Source: Glycomyces xiaoerkulensis | GTDB lineage: Bacteria; Actinomycetota; Actinomycetes; Mycobacteriales; Micromonosporaceae | NCBI RefSeq assembly: GCF_002798405.1 | Contig: NZ_PGGV01000032.1 | Coordinates: 1 to 64,000 of the forward strand | Direction: 5' to 3' | DNA: 64,000 bases | Shown here: in pieces, positions 26,087-35,800 of the stretch | How positions within the stretch are numbered: the first letter of the stretch is position 1 | Layout of the letters: each line of letters starts with the position of its first letter | The notes under the pieces: generated by a model | Told to the model about the DNA's origin: nothing | Seen by the model: the letters and a program-made list of their open reading frames with translations, nothing else | Databases searched by the model: none | Translations under genes and position numbers: made by a program

Positions 26087-26235
26087 CCAGCCGTATCACG
26101 ACCGAGCTGTACCGCGTCCGCGGCCGACTCGAAGGCCGCCTCGGTCGGCCGTGGTGGCTCGAGATCATCCGCATCGCCACCGTCGCGGCGCTGATCGGGA
26201 CCGCGCTGATGCTCCTGGCGGTAGGAGGCCCATGA
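26083..26235 (+). CDS. 50-residue single-pass membrane protein
   Basis: Start and stop both overlap neighbours as ATGA, which strongly supports a real coupled gene. A basic amphipathic N-terminal half (RVRGRLEGRLGRPWW) leads into one hydrophobic helix (IIRIATVAALIGTALMLLAV). No family was recognised. Confidence 0.65.
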   Translation: MTSRITTELYRVRGRLEGRLGRPWWLEIIRIATVAALIGTALMLLAVGGP

Positions 26236-26684
26236 CCCCCCACCGGCAGGCACCGCACCGAACCGCACCCGGACCACCCGCACCTGGTCGCCAGCCCGGC
26301 CGACCGGCCGAACTCGTCGGCCCCGCAGCCCGAAGGCAGGAGCCTGACGTGAGCGAGGAACTCGACGACTACCTGGTCACCACCGACCCGAGCCTCCTGG
26401 CCGACCTCCACGCCCAGAGCAGCCGCCTGGACACCTTCGGGCTGGCCGACTACGCCATGCGCCTGGGGCTCTTTCCACCCGGATACCGGGAAGGCGACTG
26501 CCACAGCATCGCGCGGTACTGGCCCCAAGGCCACCACGGACCCCCGTACCTGGTCTGGGACGCCGGCCCGCCAGGCCGGCCCGGACCCGATGACCTCGCC
26601 GAAGACGACGAACACGACGACTTCGACACCTGGGGCGACCTCGTGGCCGACCCGCGCCCGCCCGAGGCAGCGCACGAACCATGA
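26232..26684 (+). CDS. Unrecognised protein with Pro-rich N-terminus
   Basis: 150 residues starting in the ATGA overlap with the gene before. The first 40 residues are Pro/Arg-rich and disordered. The middle (DDYLVTTDPSLLADLHAQ, DTFGLADYAMRLGLFPPGY) looks folded. The C-terminal 30 residues are strongly acidic. A second start at 26349 (GTG before SEELDDYL) is possible. Function unknown. The short coupled cascade resembles accessory conjugation or secretion gene runs. Confidence 0.6.
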   Translation: MTPHRQAPHRTAPGPPAPGRQPGRPAELVGPAARRQEPDVSEELDDYLVTTDPSLLADLHAQSSRLDTFGLADYAMRLGLFPPGYREGDCHSIARYWPQGHHGPPYLVWDAGPPGRPGPDDLAEDDEHDDFDTWGDLVADPRPPEAAHEP

Positions 26685-27160
26685 CCGAACACCCCGGCAC
26701 CGGCACCGCCCCCGGTCGGCCCGCAGGTCCGCAACCCCGAGCCGCCCCTGGAAAACCAGACAACAGCTACGGCCGGATGGCCTCGACCACCGCCGTCGAG
26801 AACCCGGCGGCCCCGGTCGAGCGCGGCGATACCTTCGAGCCGGGGCCCGGCCCACGACCGGTCATCGGTCGGGTTCGGTGCCGGGAACCCGCTGGTAATC
26901 GGCCAGCAACGGCGCCTCAGGGCCGAGCACCTCCCCAGGCCGTCGCACAGCCCGCAGAATGGTCACAGCCACCGTCTCGACCACCTCGGCCAAGTCCCGC
27001 CCGGCATCCTGGGCGTCCCGGTCGCTCCAGATGGGCCGGTCCTCGGCCGCGCGACTGGCCAGTTCCCCAAGGGCGGCTACCGGCAGGACCAGCAGGGCCG
27101 CACCGGGCGTGGCGACGTCGGCCAGCATCGGTCGTATGGCGGCGACGAGATCGCCGCTGA
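26681..27160 (+). CDS. Doubtful Pro-rich frame convergent with the next gene
   Basis: The ATG at 26681 overlaps the previous stop as ATGA, as in the genes before it, so translation may start here. From 26862 on, however, the frame lies antisense to a more convincing minus-strand gene and becomes low-complexity Pro/Arg. Probably only the first 60 residues, if any, are real. Confidence 0.3.
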   Translation: MTEHPGTGTAPGRPAGPQPRAAPGKPDNSYGRMASTTAVENPAAPVERGDTFEPGPGPRPVIGRVRCREPAGNRPATAPQGRAPPQAVAQPAEWSQPPSRPPRPSPARHPGRPGRSRWAGPRPRDWPVPQGRLPAGPAGPHRAWRRRPASVVWRRRDRR

Positions 27161-27326
27161 CGGCCCGGCGCCAGTCCTGCTTGGTGCGGACCTCGCCGAG
27201 AGCGTCGCTGATGCGCGCGAGCCGCCAGGCCACGGTATCGGCCAGGTCGACCCACGCATCGCCAGTCGGGCCGGGCGGACTCGACCCGCAGGTGGTGGTG
27301 ACATCGTCAGCAGGTTGAAGCGACAT
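26862..27326 (-). CDS. Unrecognised helical protein
   Basis: 154 residues, mostly alpha-helical (DLADTVAWRLARISDALGEV, VLPVAALGELASRAAEDRPIW, DLAEVVETVAVTILRAV), acidic overall, without a membrane segment. Its codon pattern is better than that of the opposing frame. It is a single gene convergent with the small-gene cascade. No family was recognised. Confidence 0.6.
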   Translation of the reverse strand: MSLQPADDVTTTCGSSPPGPTGDAWVDLADTVAWRLARISDALGEVRTKQDWRRAVSGDLVAAIRPMLADVATPGAALLVLPVAALGELASRAAEDRPIWSDRDAQDAGRDLAEVVETVAVTILRAVRRPGEVLGPEAPLLADYQRVPGTEPDR

Positions 27327-27432
27327 GCGCTCATAATCATACAGGTGTTCGATAGCCGCAAGGCCGACTCGTAGACCTAATCGGCTGAATGGTGTTGCGG
27401 CGCTCTGTGCGCGTGGCTGCTACCGTCAGCCG

Positions 27433-27972
27433 GTGACTGATTCTCCCCAGTTCGAGCAGGGCAAGTCGATCGGCTCGGCTGAGCACACCAGGACCATCCC
27501 GACCAAGCGAACCGCCGCGACAGTCGTCTTCACCGATGACCAAGACCGTGTGCTGTTGTGCCAGCCGGTCTACAAGGAGGTCGCTGAGGCACCGGGCGGT
27601 GCCGGTGATTGCGACGAGTCGCCATGGGACACCGCTGTGCGCGAGATCAAAGAGGAGCTTGGGCTTGTGGTCAAGCCCAGTCGCCTGGTCGCTGTTGATT
27701 ACGTTCTCCCGAGCGGCTCGGGTAGAGAAAGACGCACCGAGGGCCTCATCTTCGTTTTCGATGGCGGCCGCCTGACCACCGAGCAGACCGACAGGATCGC
27801 CCTCGATCAGGCAGAACTTGCCTCCTGGTCTTGGTGCACGGTCACCGAAGTCCACGAGCGGATGCGGCCGCTCGTCGCCCGACGGATCGAAGCCGCGCTC
27901 GGCGCGATCGTCTCCGGTACAACCCTGTACATGGAGAACGGCTACCCGGTCGGGACCAAGCCCGCCGAGTAG
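27433..27972 (+). CDS. NUDIX hydrolase
   Basis: 179 residues from GTG 27433. A complete NUDIX box is present at about residues 54-76: G, five residues, E, seven residues, then REIKEELGL, giving the Mg-binding Glu residues. A long C-terminal segment after the box (ELASWSWCTVTEVHERMRPLV) fits general nucleotide-pyrophosphate hydrolases. The substrate cannot be assigned. It stands alone between the small-gene cascade and insertion-element debris. Confidence 0.88.
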   Translation: MTDSPQFEQGKSIGSAEHTRTIPTKRTAATVVFTDDQDRVLLCQPVYKEVAEAPGGAGDCDESPWDTAVREIKEELGLVVKPSRLVAVDYVLPSGSGRERRTEGLIFVFDGGRLTTEQTDRIALDQAELASWSWCTVTEVHERMRPLVARRIEAALGAIVSGTTLYMENGYPVGTKPAE

Positions 27973-28060
27973 CCGTCTTTGGTGTCTCTCAGTCTGCGCG
28001 TCCCCATGCACGCTTTTACCCTTGGCCTCGACCAGGACCAGTCAGCCGTCACCACCGTGG

Positions 28061-28191
28061 CGATCCCTCCCGTTCCACAGCGCCCGAACCGAGGGTGTCA
28101 ACACCAAGACCAAGCAGCTCATGAGACAGATGTGGGCCAGGTCGGGTTCGAGCTACTGCGCCAGCGAATATTGCTCGGAGCCGCTCACTGA
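28061..28191 (+). pseudogene. ISL3-type transposase C-terminal remnant, frameshifted
   Basis: The terminal motif of ISL3 transposases is legible: RSLPFHSARTEGVNTKTKQL then MRQMWARSG, after which the reading must shift by one base to continue as VGFELLRQRILLGAAH and the stop at 28191. Nothing of the catalytic part remains upstream, so this is a short relic. Confidence 0.75.
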
Positions 28192-28292
28192 CCGCTACCC
28201 CCGAAAGTGCGACAGAGCAAGGAACCAGATACCCCCTCCCTGGTTTGAGCTGTAGCAAGGATTTTGGACACGGATCTGGTCACGGTTGGGTT

Positions 28293-29111
28293 TCAAGCGG
28301 CCTGAGTGTAGAACTCGGCCAGGGTCTCGGCGGGGGTCTTGTAGCCGAGGGTCGAGTGTAGACGCTTGCGGTTGTAGAACACTTCGATGTAGTCGGCGAC
28401 CGCAAGCCTGGCCTCGGCCCGGGTTGCGAAACTGCGTTGGTGGTAGCACTCGTTCTTCAAGCTCGCGAAGAACGACTCGGCGGCGGCGTTGTCCCAGCAC
28501 ACGCCGGTGCGTCCCATCGAGCGGGCGACGCCGTTGACTTGGCACCAGGCGGCGAAGGCCGCCGAGGTGTACTGGGTGCCGCGATCGGAGTGGAACACGG
28601 CACCGTCGTCGAGGTAGCCGGCCTCCTTCGCGGCGGCCAGGGCATCGACAACCAGGCTGGTCCGCATGTGGTCGGCCAGCTGCCAGCCGATGACCATGCG
28701 CGTCTGCAGGTCGATGACGGTCGCGAGGTAGAGCCAGCCTTCACCGGTCTTGAGGTAGGTGATGTCCCCGACCGTCACCCGTCCGGGCGCTTCAGCGGTG
28801 AACGCCCGCTCGAGGTGGTCGGCGACCTCTTCGGCGACCTCGCCGGGGACCGTGGTCTTCTTCCAGGCCCGCGGCTGCACCGCTTCCAGTCCCAGCTCGC
28901 GCATCAGGTCAGCGACCAGCCCGACTGAGCAGGCGATGCCCTCCCGGTTCAGCTGCGCGGTGACCCGGCGGCACCCGTAGGTCTTCCGGGAGTCCTCGAA
29001 AACCCGGTTGACCTCGACAGCCAGGTAGCGGCGCCGCGCTTCGGTCGCGGTCTCGGCCCGGCCCCGCCAGTAGTAGAAGGTCGAGCGCGGCACGCCCAGC
29101 AGCGCGCACAT
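28293..29111 (-). CDS. IS3 transposase orfB (rve-type integrase domain)
   Basis: 272 residues from ATG 29111. The frame is open further 5' (RCALIEAEKANYAINWM), so in the element it is normally produced as an OrfAB fusion by ribosomal frameshifting. The DDE residues are present: Asp in VTVGDITYL, Asp in FHSDRGTQY and Glu in NAAAESFFASLKNE. The HTH_21 region (VFEDSRKTYGCRRV) precedes it. It appears intact. Confidence 0.88.
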   Translation of the reverse strand: MCALLGVPRSTFYYWRGRAETATEARRRYLAVEVNRVFEDSRKTYGCRRVTAQLNREGIACSVGLVADLMRELGLEAVQPRAWKKTTVPGEVAEEVADHLERAFTAEAPGRVTVGDITYLKTGEGWLYLATVIDLQTRMVIGWQLADHMRTSLVVDALAAAKEAGYLDDGAVFHSDRGTQYTSAAFAAWCQVNGVARSMGRTGVCWDNAAAESFFASLKNECYHQRSFATRAEARLAVADYIEVFYNRKRLHSTLGYKTPAETLAEFYTQAA

Positions 29112-29164
29112 CCAGTTGATCGCGTAGTTGGCCTTCTCCGCTTCGATCAGGGCGCAGCGCTCGG

Positions 29165-29454
29165 CTACCCCTGCTCCCTCGCGAAGAAGGCCGCGGCTTT
29201 TTCAGGAACTCGTTCTCCATGCGCAGCCGTGCGACTTCGGCCTCCAGCTCACAGATGCGGGATCGGTCCACCGGTGATTCCTCTGGTGATGTCTCGGGGT
29301 GTTCGGTCTTCCAGTTGTTCACCCAGTTGCCCAGGGTCGTCGAGTTGATCCCCAGGTCACGGGCGACCTCGGCGACCGTACGGCCACTCTGGACGACCAT
29401 CTGCACAGCCTCGGCCTTGTACTGCGGGCTGAACTTCCGGCGCTTCGCGGGCAT
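29165..29454 (-). pseudogene. IS3 orfA, HTH protein with a base missing in the A run
   Basis: MPAKRRKFSPQYKAEAVQMV, an HTH (VAEVARDLGINSTTLGNWV) and a leucine-zipper-like segment (CELEAEVARLRMENEFLKK) are intact. The family then continues AAAFFAREQ, but here the frame reads PRPSSRGS. Adding one A to the five-A run at 29202-29198 restores AAAFFAREQG and a stop at 29167-29165. Either one A has been lost, or this is the slippage site where ribosomes change frame. Confidence 0.65.
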
Positions 29455-29488
29455 GGACAGAATCCTCTCAGATCAGGATCCCTGTCCA

Positions 29489-29737
29489 ACATCATTGGTA
29501 CACCTCAGACAGACCTAATCCATCGTCTTCAACGAGGGAACCGTTGCTCCAGTTTGCGGCGCTGGCCAGCACAAACATCAACTCGAGCTGACTTTCGTTA
29601 CGCCCTGAAGTCTTCATGGTGCTGCATAGGCAATCCCCGCCGCGGGCGCACCTCCACTCCATTAGACTCCTTCAGAGGTCGAAGTCCGCGCCCCGGCCTC
29701 TGCCCGGCAATCCCTCTGAGCGTTATGGGGTAGGCTG
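29489..29737. other. Intergenic region, promoter of the NACHT gene
   Basis: 249 bases between the IS3 element and the NACHT gene. No reading frame or RNA gene was seen. It should hold the NACHT promoter, although the IS3 insertion may have replaced part of the original upstream region. No clear ribosome site precedes the ATG at 29738 (GGGGTAGGCTG only). Confidence 0.4.
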
Positions 29738-32700
29738 ATGTCGATTGTAGGAAAAGTCGTCGCCTGGATATTGGGCCTGGCCGGGGTGCCCGCCACCTGG
29801 CTGCTGATCCAGCAGAACCTCGCCCAACCTTGGCTCGCAGCAATCCTCTTCTTCCTCTTCGAAGCCGTCATTGGCCTCGGCGCCATGGTCGTTTCCGTCG
29901 CCCATCAAACGATCCGGCGGCGCCTCGAACAGATCGCTAACGTCACCGACCTCGCTCTCGGCCGCAGCGTTTCCCGCTACGCCCGCCACTACCGCCGGTA
30001 CATCTTGGAGCAGAACGCCCGCTTCAACGCGAGGGACCTCGCCCATACCCCGAGCCACATCCCCGAACTCGACGCCATCTACGTTGATGTCGGCCTCGCC
30101 CCAGACTCCCCATCCGGCGAATCCAGCGGCATCATCCCCCTCCTCCGAGAGAAACACCTCGAGCGCTTCTCAATCCAGGAGCTTCTCGACACGAAGAAAG
30201 GGGCGGTCTACGCCGTGATCGGAGCCCCTGGCAGCGGCAAGACCACGCTCCTTCGCTACACGGCGCGCCGGGCTGCTAGTGCAAAGCGCCGCGAGCGAAA
30301 ACGGCGCGTTCCAGTTCTTCTCGCCCTTCGTGACCACGCGAAACCCATCTCGGACGATCCCGGCAGCACCCTCGCCGACGTGGTCCGCGAAGACGTGGGC
30401 CGTCTCATGGTTGCGGAGCCATCCGGTTGGTGGGAGGCTCAACTCCGCGACGGCAACTGTCTGATTCTCCTCGACGGACTGGACGAAGTCGCCGGGAAGG
30501 AGGACCGTTTCGCCGTCTCCGAATGGATCGAGCAGCAGATCGCCAAGCACCCGGGAAACGACTTCGTCATTACTTCCCGCCCCCACGGGTACCAGACGGC
30601 GGTGATTCCGCAAGCGGTTGTGCTTCAGGTACGACCCTTTACCACCCACCAGATCCATGGCTTCGTGAGGGCATGGTGCCTCGAAACCGAACGCCTCGCC
30701 ATACGCTCGGCAGGACCCGAAACCGAGCGCCGGGCCGAGGAGGAGGCCACGGGCCTTCTCGGACAGCTCGCCACCGCGCCCGTACTCCAGGAGCTGGCGG
30801 TCAATCCGCTCCTCCTCACGATGATGGTCCTGGTCCACCGCGAGCGTCGTGCGCTCCCGGAGGGACGCGCCGACCTGTACCACCAACTCTGCGACGTGAT
30901 GCTCTGGCGCCGTGCGGAATCCAAGAAGCTCACGATGAAACCTAGCGGTGCCGTCCGCCAGGGCATCCTGGCCGCTCTCGCCTACGAGATGATGATCGCC
31001 GAGACACGCGACTTCCCTCGCGAGCAGGTTCTCGAAGTCCTTCAAAGGCAATTGGACTCGATCGACACCGACATCACACCGGACCTGCTCCTCGAGAGCA
31101 TCGTCGAGTCAAGCGGACTCCTCGTCGAGCGTGAGCGGGATCTATACGCCTTCACCCATCAGACCATCGGCGAGTACCTCGCCTCCACCCACATCCGCAC
31201 GCATCATCTCACCGCAACGCTCATCCGCGAGGTCGACAACGCTTGGTGGCGTGAGACCACGCTCCTGTTCATCGCCGATTCGGATGCCAATGCAATCGTC
31301 GAAGCCTGCCTCGAACGCGACACCGGCGTCTCATTGTCACTGGCCTTCGACTGTCTTCGCAACCACGGACAGATCCACCGAAGTCTGCGCGACCTCCTCG
31401 ACCACATCCGCCAGGACGCTTTTCGAGAGAACGCCGAGCTCGAACACCGCCGCAGAATCGCGCGAGCGTTGGCCGCCGGACATCTCAGCAAACTCGTGGC
31501 GCTCGACAACACCACGCTCATCTGCCCCGATCCGATCTCCGAAGACCTGTACTGGCTCTTCTGCAAGGACACCGGCACGGTACTGCCCGAAGGGTTCCAC
31601 AGTCCCGACCCTCAACAGGACGCATTGGCAAGCGGGATGTGGCGCACTGAAGCCAATCGATTCATCGAGTGGGTGAATGTCGCTGCCGCACAGGAGAACG
31701 CGGCGACATTCCGACTCCCCAGCCGGGATGAGCTCGCAGCCCTCAAGAACCGAAGCTTCGACCGCGACGGGCACCAGGGAGTATTGAATTTCGCATGGAC
31801 TCGGGACTCTTCAAGCAGATCCGAATCGGCGGCCGAGCGGTCACAAACCATATGGACACCGCATCTCCCCGACGGTAGGCGGTGGCTGGAGCTCGACGTC
31901 ACCGATCTATCGGCCAAGCGTCTCGGCGCGGAACTGATGCTCACGGACGCGCTCACCGTAGCGCGTATCTTGCCGGATTCCTCGCAGGACTTCATGGGCC
32001 GCGAAGGGCTGATCGAGCGGTTGAAGGCGGACATTCTCATCGCGTCGGCGTGCATGGATCATTTCGTGGACAACCCCGGTCACGCTCATCTGTTCGACGA
32101 ACTCAGGCCCAGGATCGGCGACGTGTTTCGTATGACCGACGCGCTCGGCAATGGCGGTGCTTATCTCCATAAGGCGCAGCTGCTGGATCTGCTAACCGAG
32201 GCCAATGAGACCGTGAAGATCATCGGAATCGCCAATAAGCTCGGGGACTCCCTCGGCCCAAACGCGGCCACTCAGCTCATCGAAGGTCGACACCTGGGAT
32301 CATTCCTGTCGAACCTGATTGAGAAGCTTCATTCCGACTATATGCAGTGGGATGCCGTCAGGCTTCACGAAACTTCGAGAAAGAGCCCCGCTTCCGGGGA
32401 GCTTTTTGCGGCGGCCCTGTATGGTGCGGCTGGCCTGGATAACCTCTACTCCAGTTCGGTGGAGATCGACGACCTCTCCCAACTTCTCGCTATGGCTTGT
32501 GAATCTCTCGACCCCGATTCGTTTGACGCGAGCTGGTTGGCGCTTGTCGCGGCTCATCTGCGCGACCGAGCCGCACCGATTCTGGATCGCACCGAAACAC
32601 CGACCTTGGAGGAGGTGCAGGCAATACGGCTCTCAGGCGTCCTCCTGACCGCCGTATGCCTGGACCGAGGGCATCCCGACACAGCGGACCTCTTTCGTAA

Positions 32701-32782
32701 GGCCGCGTTTGGATTTACGAAGGTGGAAGACCGGATCAGGGCCGATACACCTCTGGAAGTCCTCGTCCTCGCTCGCGAGTAG
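29738..32782 (+). CDS. Membrane-anchored NACHT-family STAND NTPase
   Basis: 1014 residues. Two N-terminal membrane helices (about 8-25 and 32-55) are followed by a basic linker, so the NTPase is cytoplasmic. The NACHT domain has Walker A GAPGSGKT (162-169) and Walker B LILLDGLDEV (242-251) with the extra acidic residues typical of NACHT, then sensor-like TSRPHGY and the helical NPLLLTMMVLV segment. The following helical region leads to a part near residues 640-700 (WVNVAAAQENAATFRLPSRDEL, NFAWTRDSSS) that resembles an FGE/sulfatase-modifying fold or the NACHT C-terminal alpha/beta domain. The C-terminal 250 residues are unassigned. Such bNACHT proteins are antiphage sensors. The ligand and killing mode are unknown here. 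Confidence 0.85.
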   Translation: MSIVGKVVAWILGLAGVPATWLLIQQNLAQPWLAAILFFLFEAVIGLGAMVVSVAHQTIRRRLEQIANVTDLALGRSVSRYARHYRRYILEQNARFNARDLAHTPSHIPELDAIYVDVGLAPDSPSGESSGIIPLLREKHLERFSIQELLDTKKGAVYAVIGAPGSGKTTLLRYTARRAASAKRRERKRRVPVLLALRDHAKPISDDPGSTLADVVREDVGRLMVAEPSGWWEAQLRDGNCLILLDGLDEVAGKEDRFAVSEWIEQQIAKHPGNDFVITSRPHGYQTAVIPQAVVLQVRPFTTHQIHGFVRAWCLETERLAIRSAGPETERRAEEEATGLLGQLATAPVLQELAVNPLLLTMMVLVHRERRALPEGRADLYHQLCDVMLWRRAESKKLTMKPSGAVRQGILAALAYEMMIAETRDFPREQVLEVLQRQLDSIDTDITPDLLLESIVESSGLLVERERDLYAFTHQTIGEYLASTHIRTHHLTATLIREVDNAWWRETTLLFIADSDANAIVEACLERDTGVSLSLAFDCLRNHGQIHRSLRDLLDHIRQDAFRENAELEHRRRIARALAAGHLSKLVALDNTTLICPDPISEDLYWLFCKDTGTVLPEGFHSPDPQQDALASGMWRTEANRFIEWVNVAAAQENAATFRLPSRDELAALKNRSFDRDGHQGVLNFAWTRDSSSRSESAAERSQTIWTPHLPDGRRWLELDVTDLSAKRLGAELMLTDALTVARILPDSSQDFMGREGLIERLKADILIASACMDHFVDNPGHAHLFDELRPRIGDVFRMTDALGNGGAYLHKAQLLDLLTEANETVKIIGIANKLGDSLGPNAATQLIEGRHLGSFLSNLIEKLHSDYMQWDAVRLHETSRKSPASGELFAAALYGAAGLDNLYSSSVEIDDLSQLLAMACESLDPDSFDASWLALVAAHLRDRAAPILDRTETPTLEEVQAIRLSGVLLTAVCLDRGHPDTADLFRKAAFGFTKVEDRIRADTPLEVLVLARE

Positions 32783-32866
32783 CGGGATACGGATTGATAC
32801 TCACCCGCGCAGTGGAACAGGTGACGAAATTGTGCAGGGCAACTCAACTAGTAGGTGCTGTAGGCG

Positions 32867-35800
32867 CTATTGGTCACTACTATTGCCGCCCGGTTCGGGC
32901 GGTTCTGGTGATTCTGTCGGTTCCTCGAGTGTGGTCAGTTGGGAGTGGACTAGTGAGCGAAGGCCTTGTCTCCAGGTGGGGTCATCTGCCACGATGGCGT
33001 CGATGCGTTCGAGCGCTTCGCGGAGATGGTGGCGCGCCTCGTCAATCCTTCCCAGATTGGACAGGCCGCCACAGAGTTTCCTGATGGCCTGGACCAGTGG
33101 TACAAGATACAGGGGGTGGTTCGTAAACTCGGCCCAGTAGAGCCTCACGGCTTCCTTGAGATATGGCACGGCCGCGGCGTACCCAGCGGTCGTCTCGACT
33201 GTGACTCCAAGGTTCGCGAGGGTGTTGGCGAGGTCGGGTCTATATGCGGATTGCTCGGCGACCAATGGCTGATACAGCTCTGCGGCACGCTGTAGATGTT
33301 CCTGCGCGACGGCGTGATTTCTTTGAATGGCATGTGCAGTACCAAGGTCGGAGAGCGCCTTGGCATGGTGTGGCAGGTGGGCTGCGTCGGACTCCGCCAG
33401 TCGTTTATAGAGATCAGCAGTTCGTTGAAGGTATGGGAGTGCTGTGGCCGGATCGCCGAGCTGGATGAACGTGGCGCTGATGTTTCCCACCGCATGTGCG
33501 AGACTCGCCTGGTGTGGTTGGTCGTGTTCGGCAAGGATCTCATAGAGGTCAGCGGCTTCCTGAAAGCACGGACCTGCGTCGGCCGGACGGCCCAGCCCTG
33601 CCAGAGTGATCCCCAGGCTGTTCAGAGCCTGAGCGAGCTGCGGCTGGTGCGTGGGATTGGCCTCTGCCAGCTCGCGGTACAGGTCGACCGCTTCCCTTCG
33701 ATACTCCTGCGCCTCGGCACGCTGGTTGATGCCTTCGAGTCCCGCGCTGAGATTGTCGAGAGCACGGGCGAACCTGAGTCGAATTCGGGGGTTGTTCTCT
33801 GCCAGCTCGCGATACATGTCAACGGATTCTCGGCTAGGGGCCAGAGCGTCGTTTGGCCGGTCGAGACCGATGAATACGGCTCCGAGAAGGTTCAGCGCAT
33901 TCGCGAGTTCTGGCTTGTGCGCCTCATTGCTCTCGACTACCAGTCGATACGCCTCAACGGCCTCTTGGATGTGTGGCAGGGCCTCCGAGTGTCGGCCAAA
34001 ACGTGCGAGCAATGCCGAAAGATTACAAAGGGCGCTGGCGAGGTCGGGCCGGTGAGCTGGATCGTCCAGGGCTAGCTGACGACACAGCCCGACGGCCTCC
34101 CAGCGGAGTTCCAACGCGTCTTCTTCATCCCCGACTTCACCGAGGCATATGCTGAGGTTGCCGAGAGCGCGTGCGAGTCCGGGCCGGTGGGCAGGGTTGT
34201 CTTCGACAAGGCGGCGATAAAGTTTAACGGAATCCTGTAGGTAAGGTCGTGCCTCGGCATGTCGACCTTGTTCGTCGAGGCCGGTGCCGGCCATGTTGAG
34301 GGCATGGGCGAGTCCTGGCCGCTGGGCCGGGTCGTCCTCGGCCATCGCCTGAAAGTTGTCGACCGCCTGACGCGAGTGCAGTGTCGCCTCCGCGTAGCGT
34401 CCAAGCCGGACGAGAGCGGCTCCTCGATTGGCGAGGCAGTAGGCGAGTTTGGGCCGGTCGGTAAGTTCATCGTCGGCGGATCCCTGGAAGCGTTCGGTGG
34501 CTTCCTCGAGGTACGGGAGCGCTTCGGTATGGCGGCCGAGACCGAATAGCGCCGCACCGATATTGTTCACGGCGGCTGCCAGGCGCGGCAAGTGGTCAGC
34601 GTCGCCCTCGCCCAACGAACGAAAATACTCGACGGCTTGCTGTGTATACGGCAGCGCCTCGGCGTGGCGATCCAGTCGCAGCAGGACTGACCCCAATTCG
34701 AAGTAGCCATCAGCGAGCTCGGCCGGGCTGCCAGTGCTTTCGAGTTGGCGGCTCGCGAGCAACGCGATCTGAAAGCGCAATTCGTTGACCTGGTGATTGG
34801 GTGCGGGATCGGGGAAATCGAATTCGAGGTTTGCAGCAGCCCGAGCGAGTTCAGCGGAGTCTTCGTATCGTCGCAGCACGGTGATAAGTAGGTTCGGCAT
34901 CGCCGGCTCACCCGTGTTCACCGCCCGCATCACGACAGTCTCGACCAAGTAGGGAAGCCTGGTGGCTAGGATCTGTTCGGTCGCGTCATGGGTAATTTCG
35001 TCGAGACCGGTGGTCTGTCTTAGGAAATGGTCGACTGTGTCGTCGAACAAGTGACGGGTGTTCGGGTAGTAGCCGCTCATGAGGTTGGCCACATGCAGCA
35101 TCCGGTCGAGGTGACCACTGCGCAAGTCGAGGGTTAGCAGCTGTCTGATGATTGCGGTGAGGTCACTTGAGTCGATCGAGGCGATGAGGTGTTCTGAGAT
35201 AAGGTCGGGCTCTATGGGCGCGATGGTGGGGGTGGACCGTTGATCGCTCAAGGTCCGATCTGGACCGGGGTAGAGCACGTAGATCGCCTGACAGGCTGCA
35301 CGTCGCTGTGCGGCGGTGGTATCTCCCGGTGCCCATAGCGGTGAGCCGGTCAAGAGATGCTCAAGCTCGTGGCGGTCGGGCTGCGTGAGGTTGGCGATTC
35401 CGATCGCATGCAGGGCCTCATCGCTGGTGGCCGGTGAGGCACCCGCGTGACTGAGAGCGTCGTGCTCGCTCCAACGGCGCTGGCGCTCACGGCGCAGGAG
35501 CTGGTCGAGCAACCAGGCTTGCACCTTCCGATCGGTGGCTTTGCCGTTGTTGGCGCTATTTGGCAGGGGCTTGCCGCGGGCCGCCAACAGCGCGGAGATG
35601 TGCACCAGCAGTGGCGAATCGACCTGGTCCGCGGCGACAAATTCAAGCAGGTCGGGGAGGCGTTGTTCGTCGGGTTCGTCATCCCCTATGAACTGCTGGT
35701 AAGCGGCCTCGGCATGTCGGCGGCGCTGATCGGTGCCAAAGCATTCATTCGATGCTCCGGCTACCCCGAGATCGGCATCATTTTCGGGCTGATGTAGCGC

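Larger units (their letters stand above)
28265..29488 (-). mobile_element. IS3-family insertion element, 1224 bp
   Basis: The ends are imperfect inverted repeats: TGGACACGGATC at 28265 and the complement of GATCCCTGTCCA at 29477-29488, differing at one position. It encodes orfA and orfB on the minus strand. The bases next to the ends (TTT on the left, ACA on the right) give no target duplication, so the present borders may result from recombination. Its left end abuts the ISL3 remnant. Confidence 0.8.
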
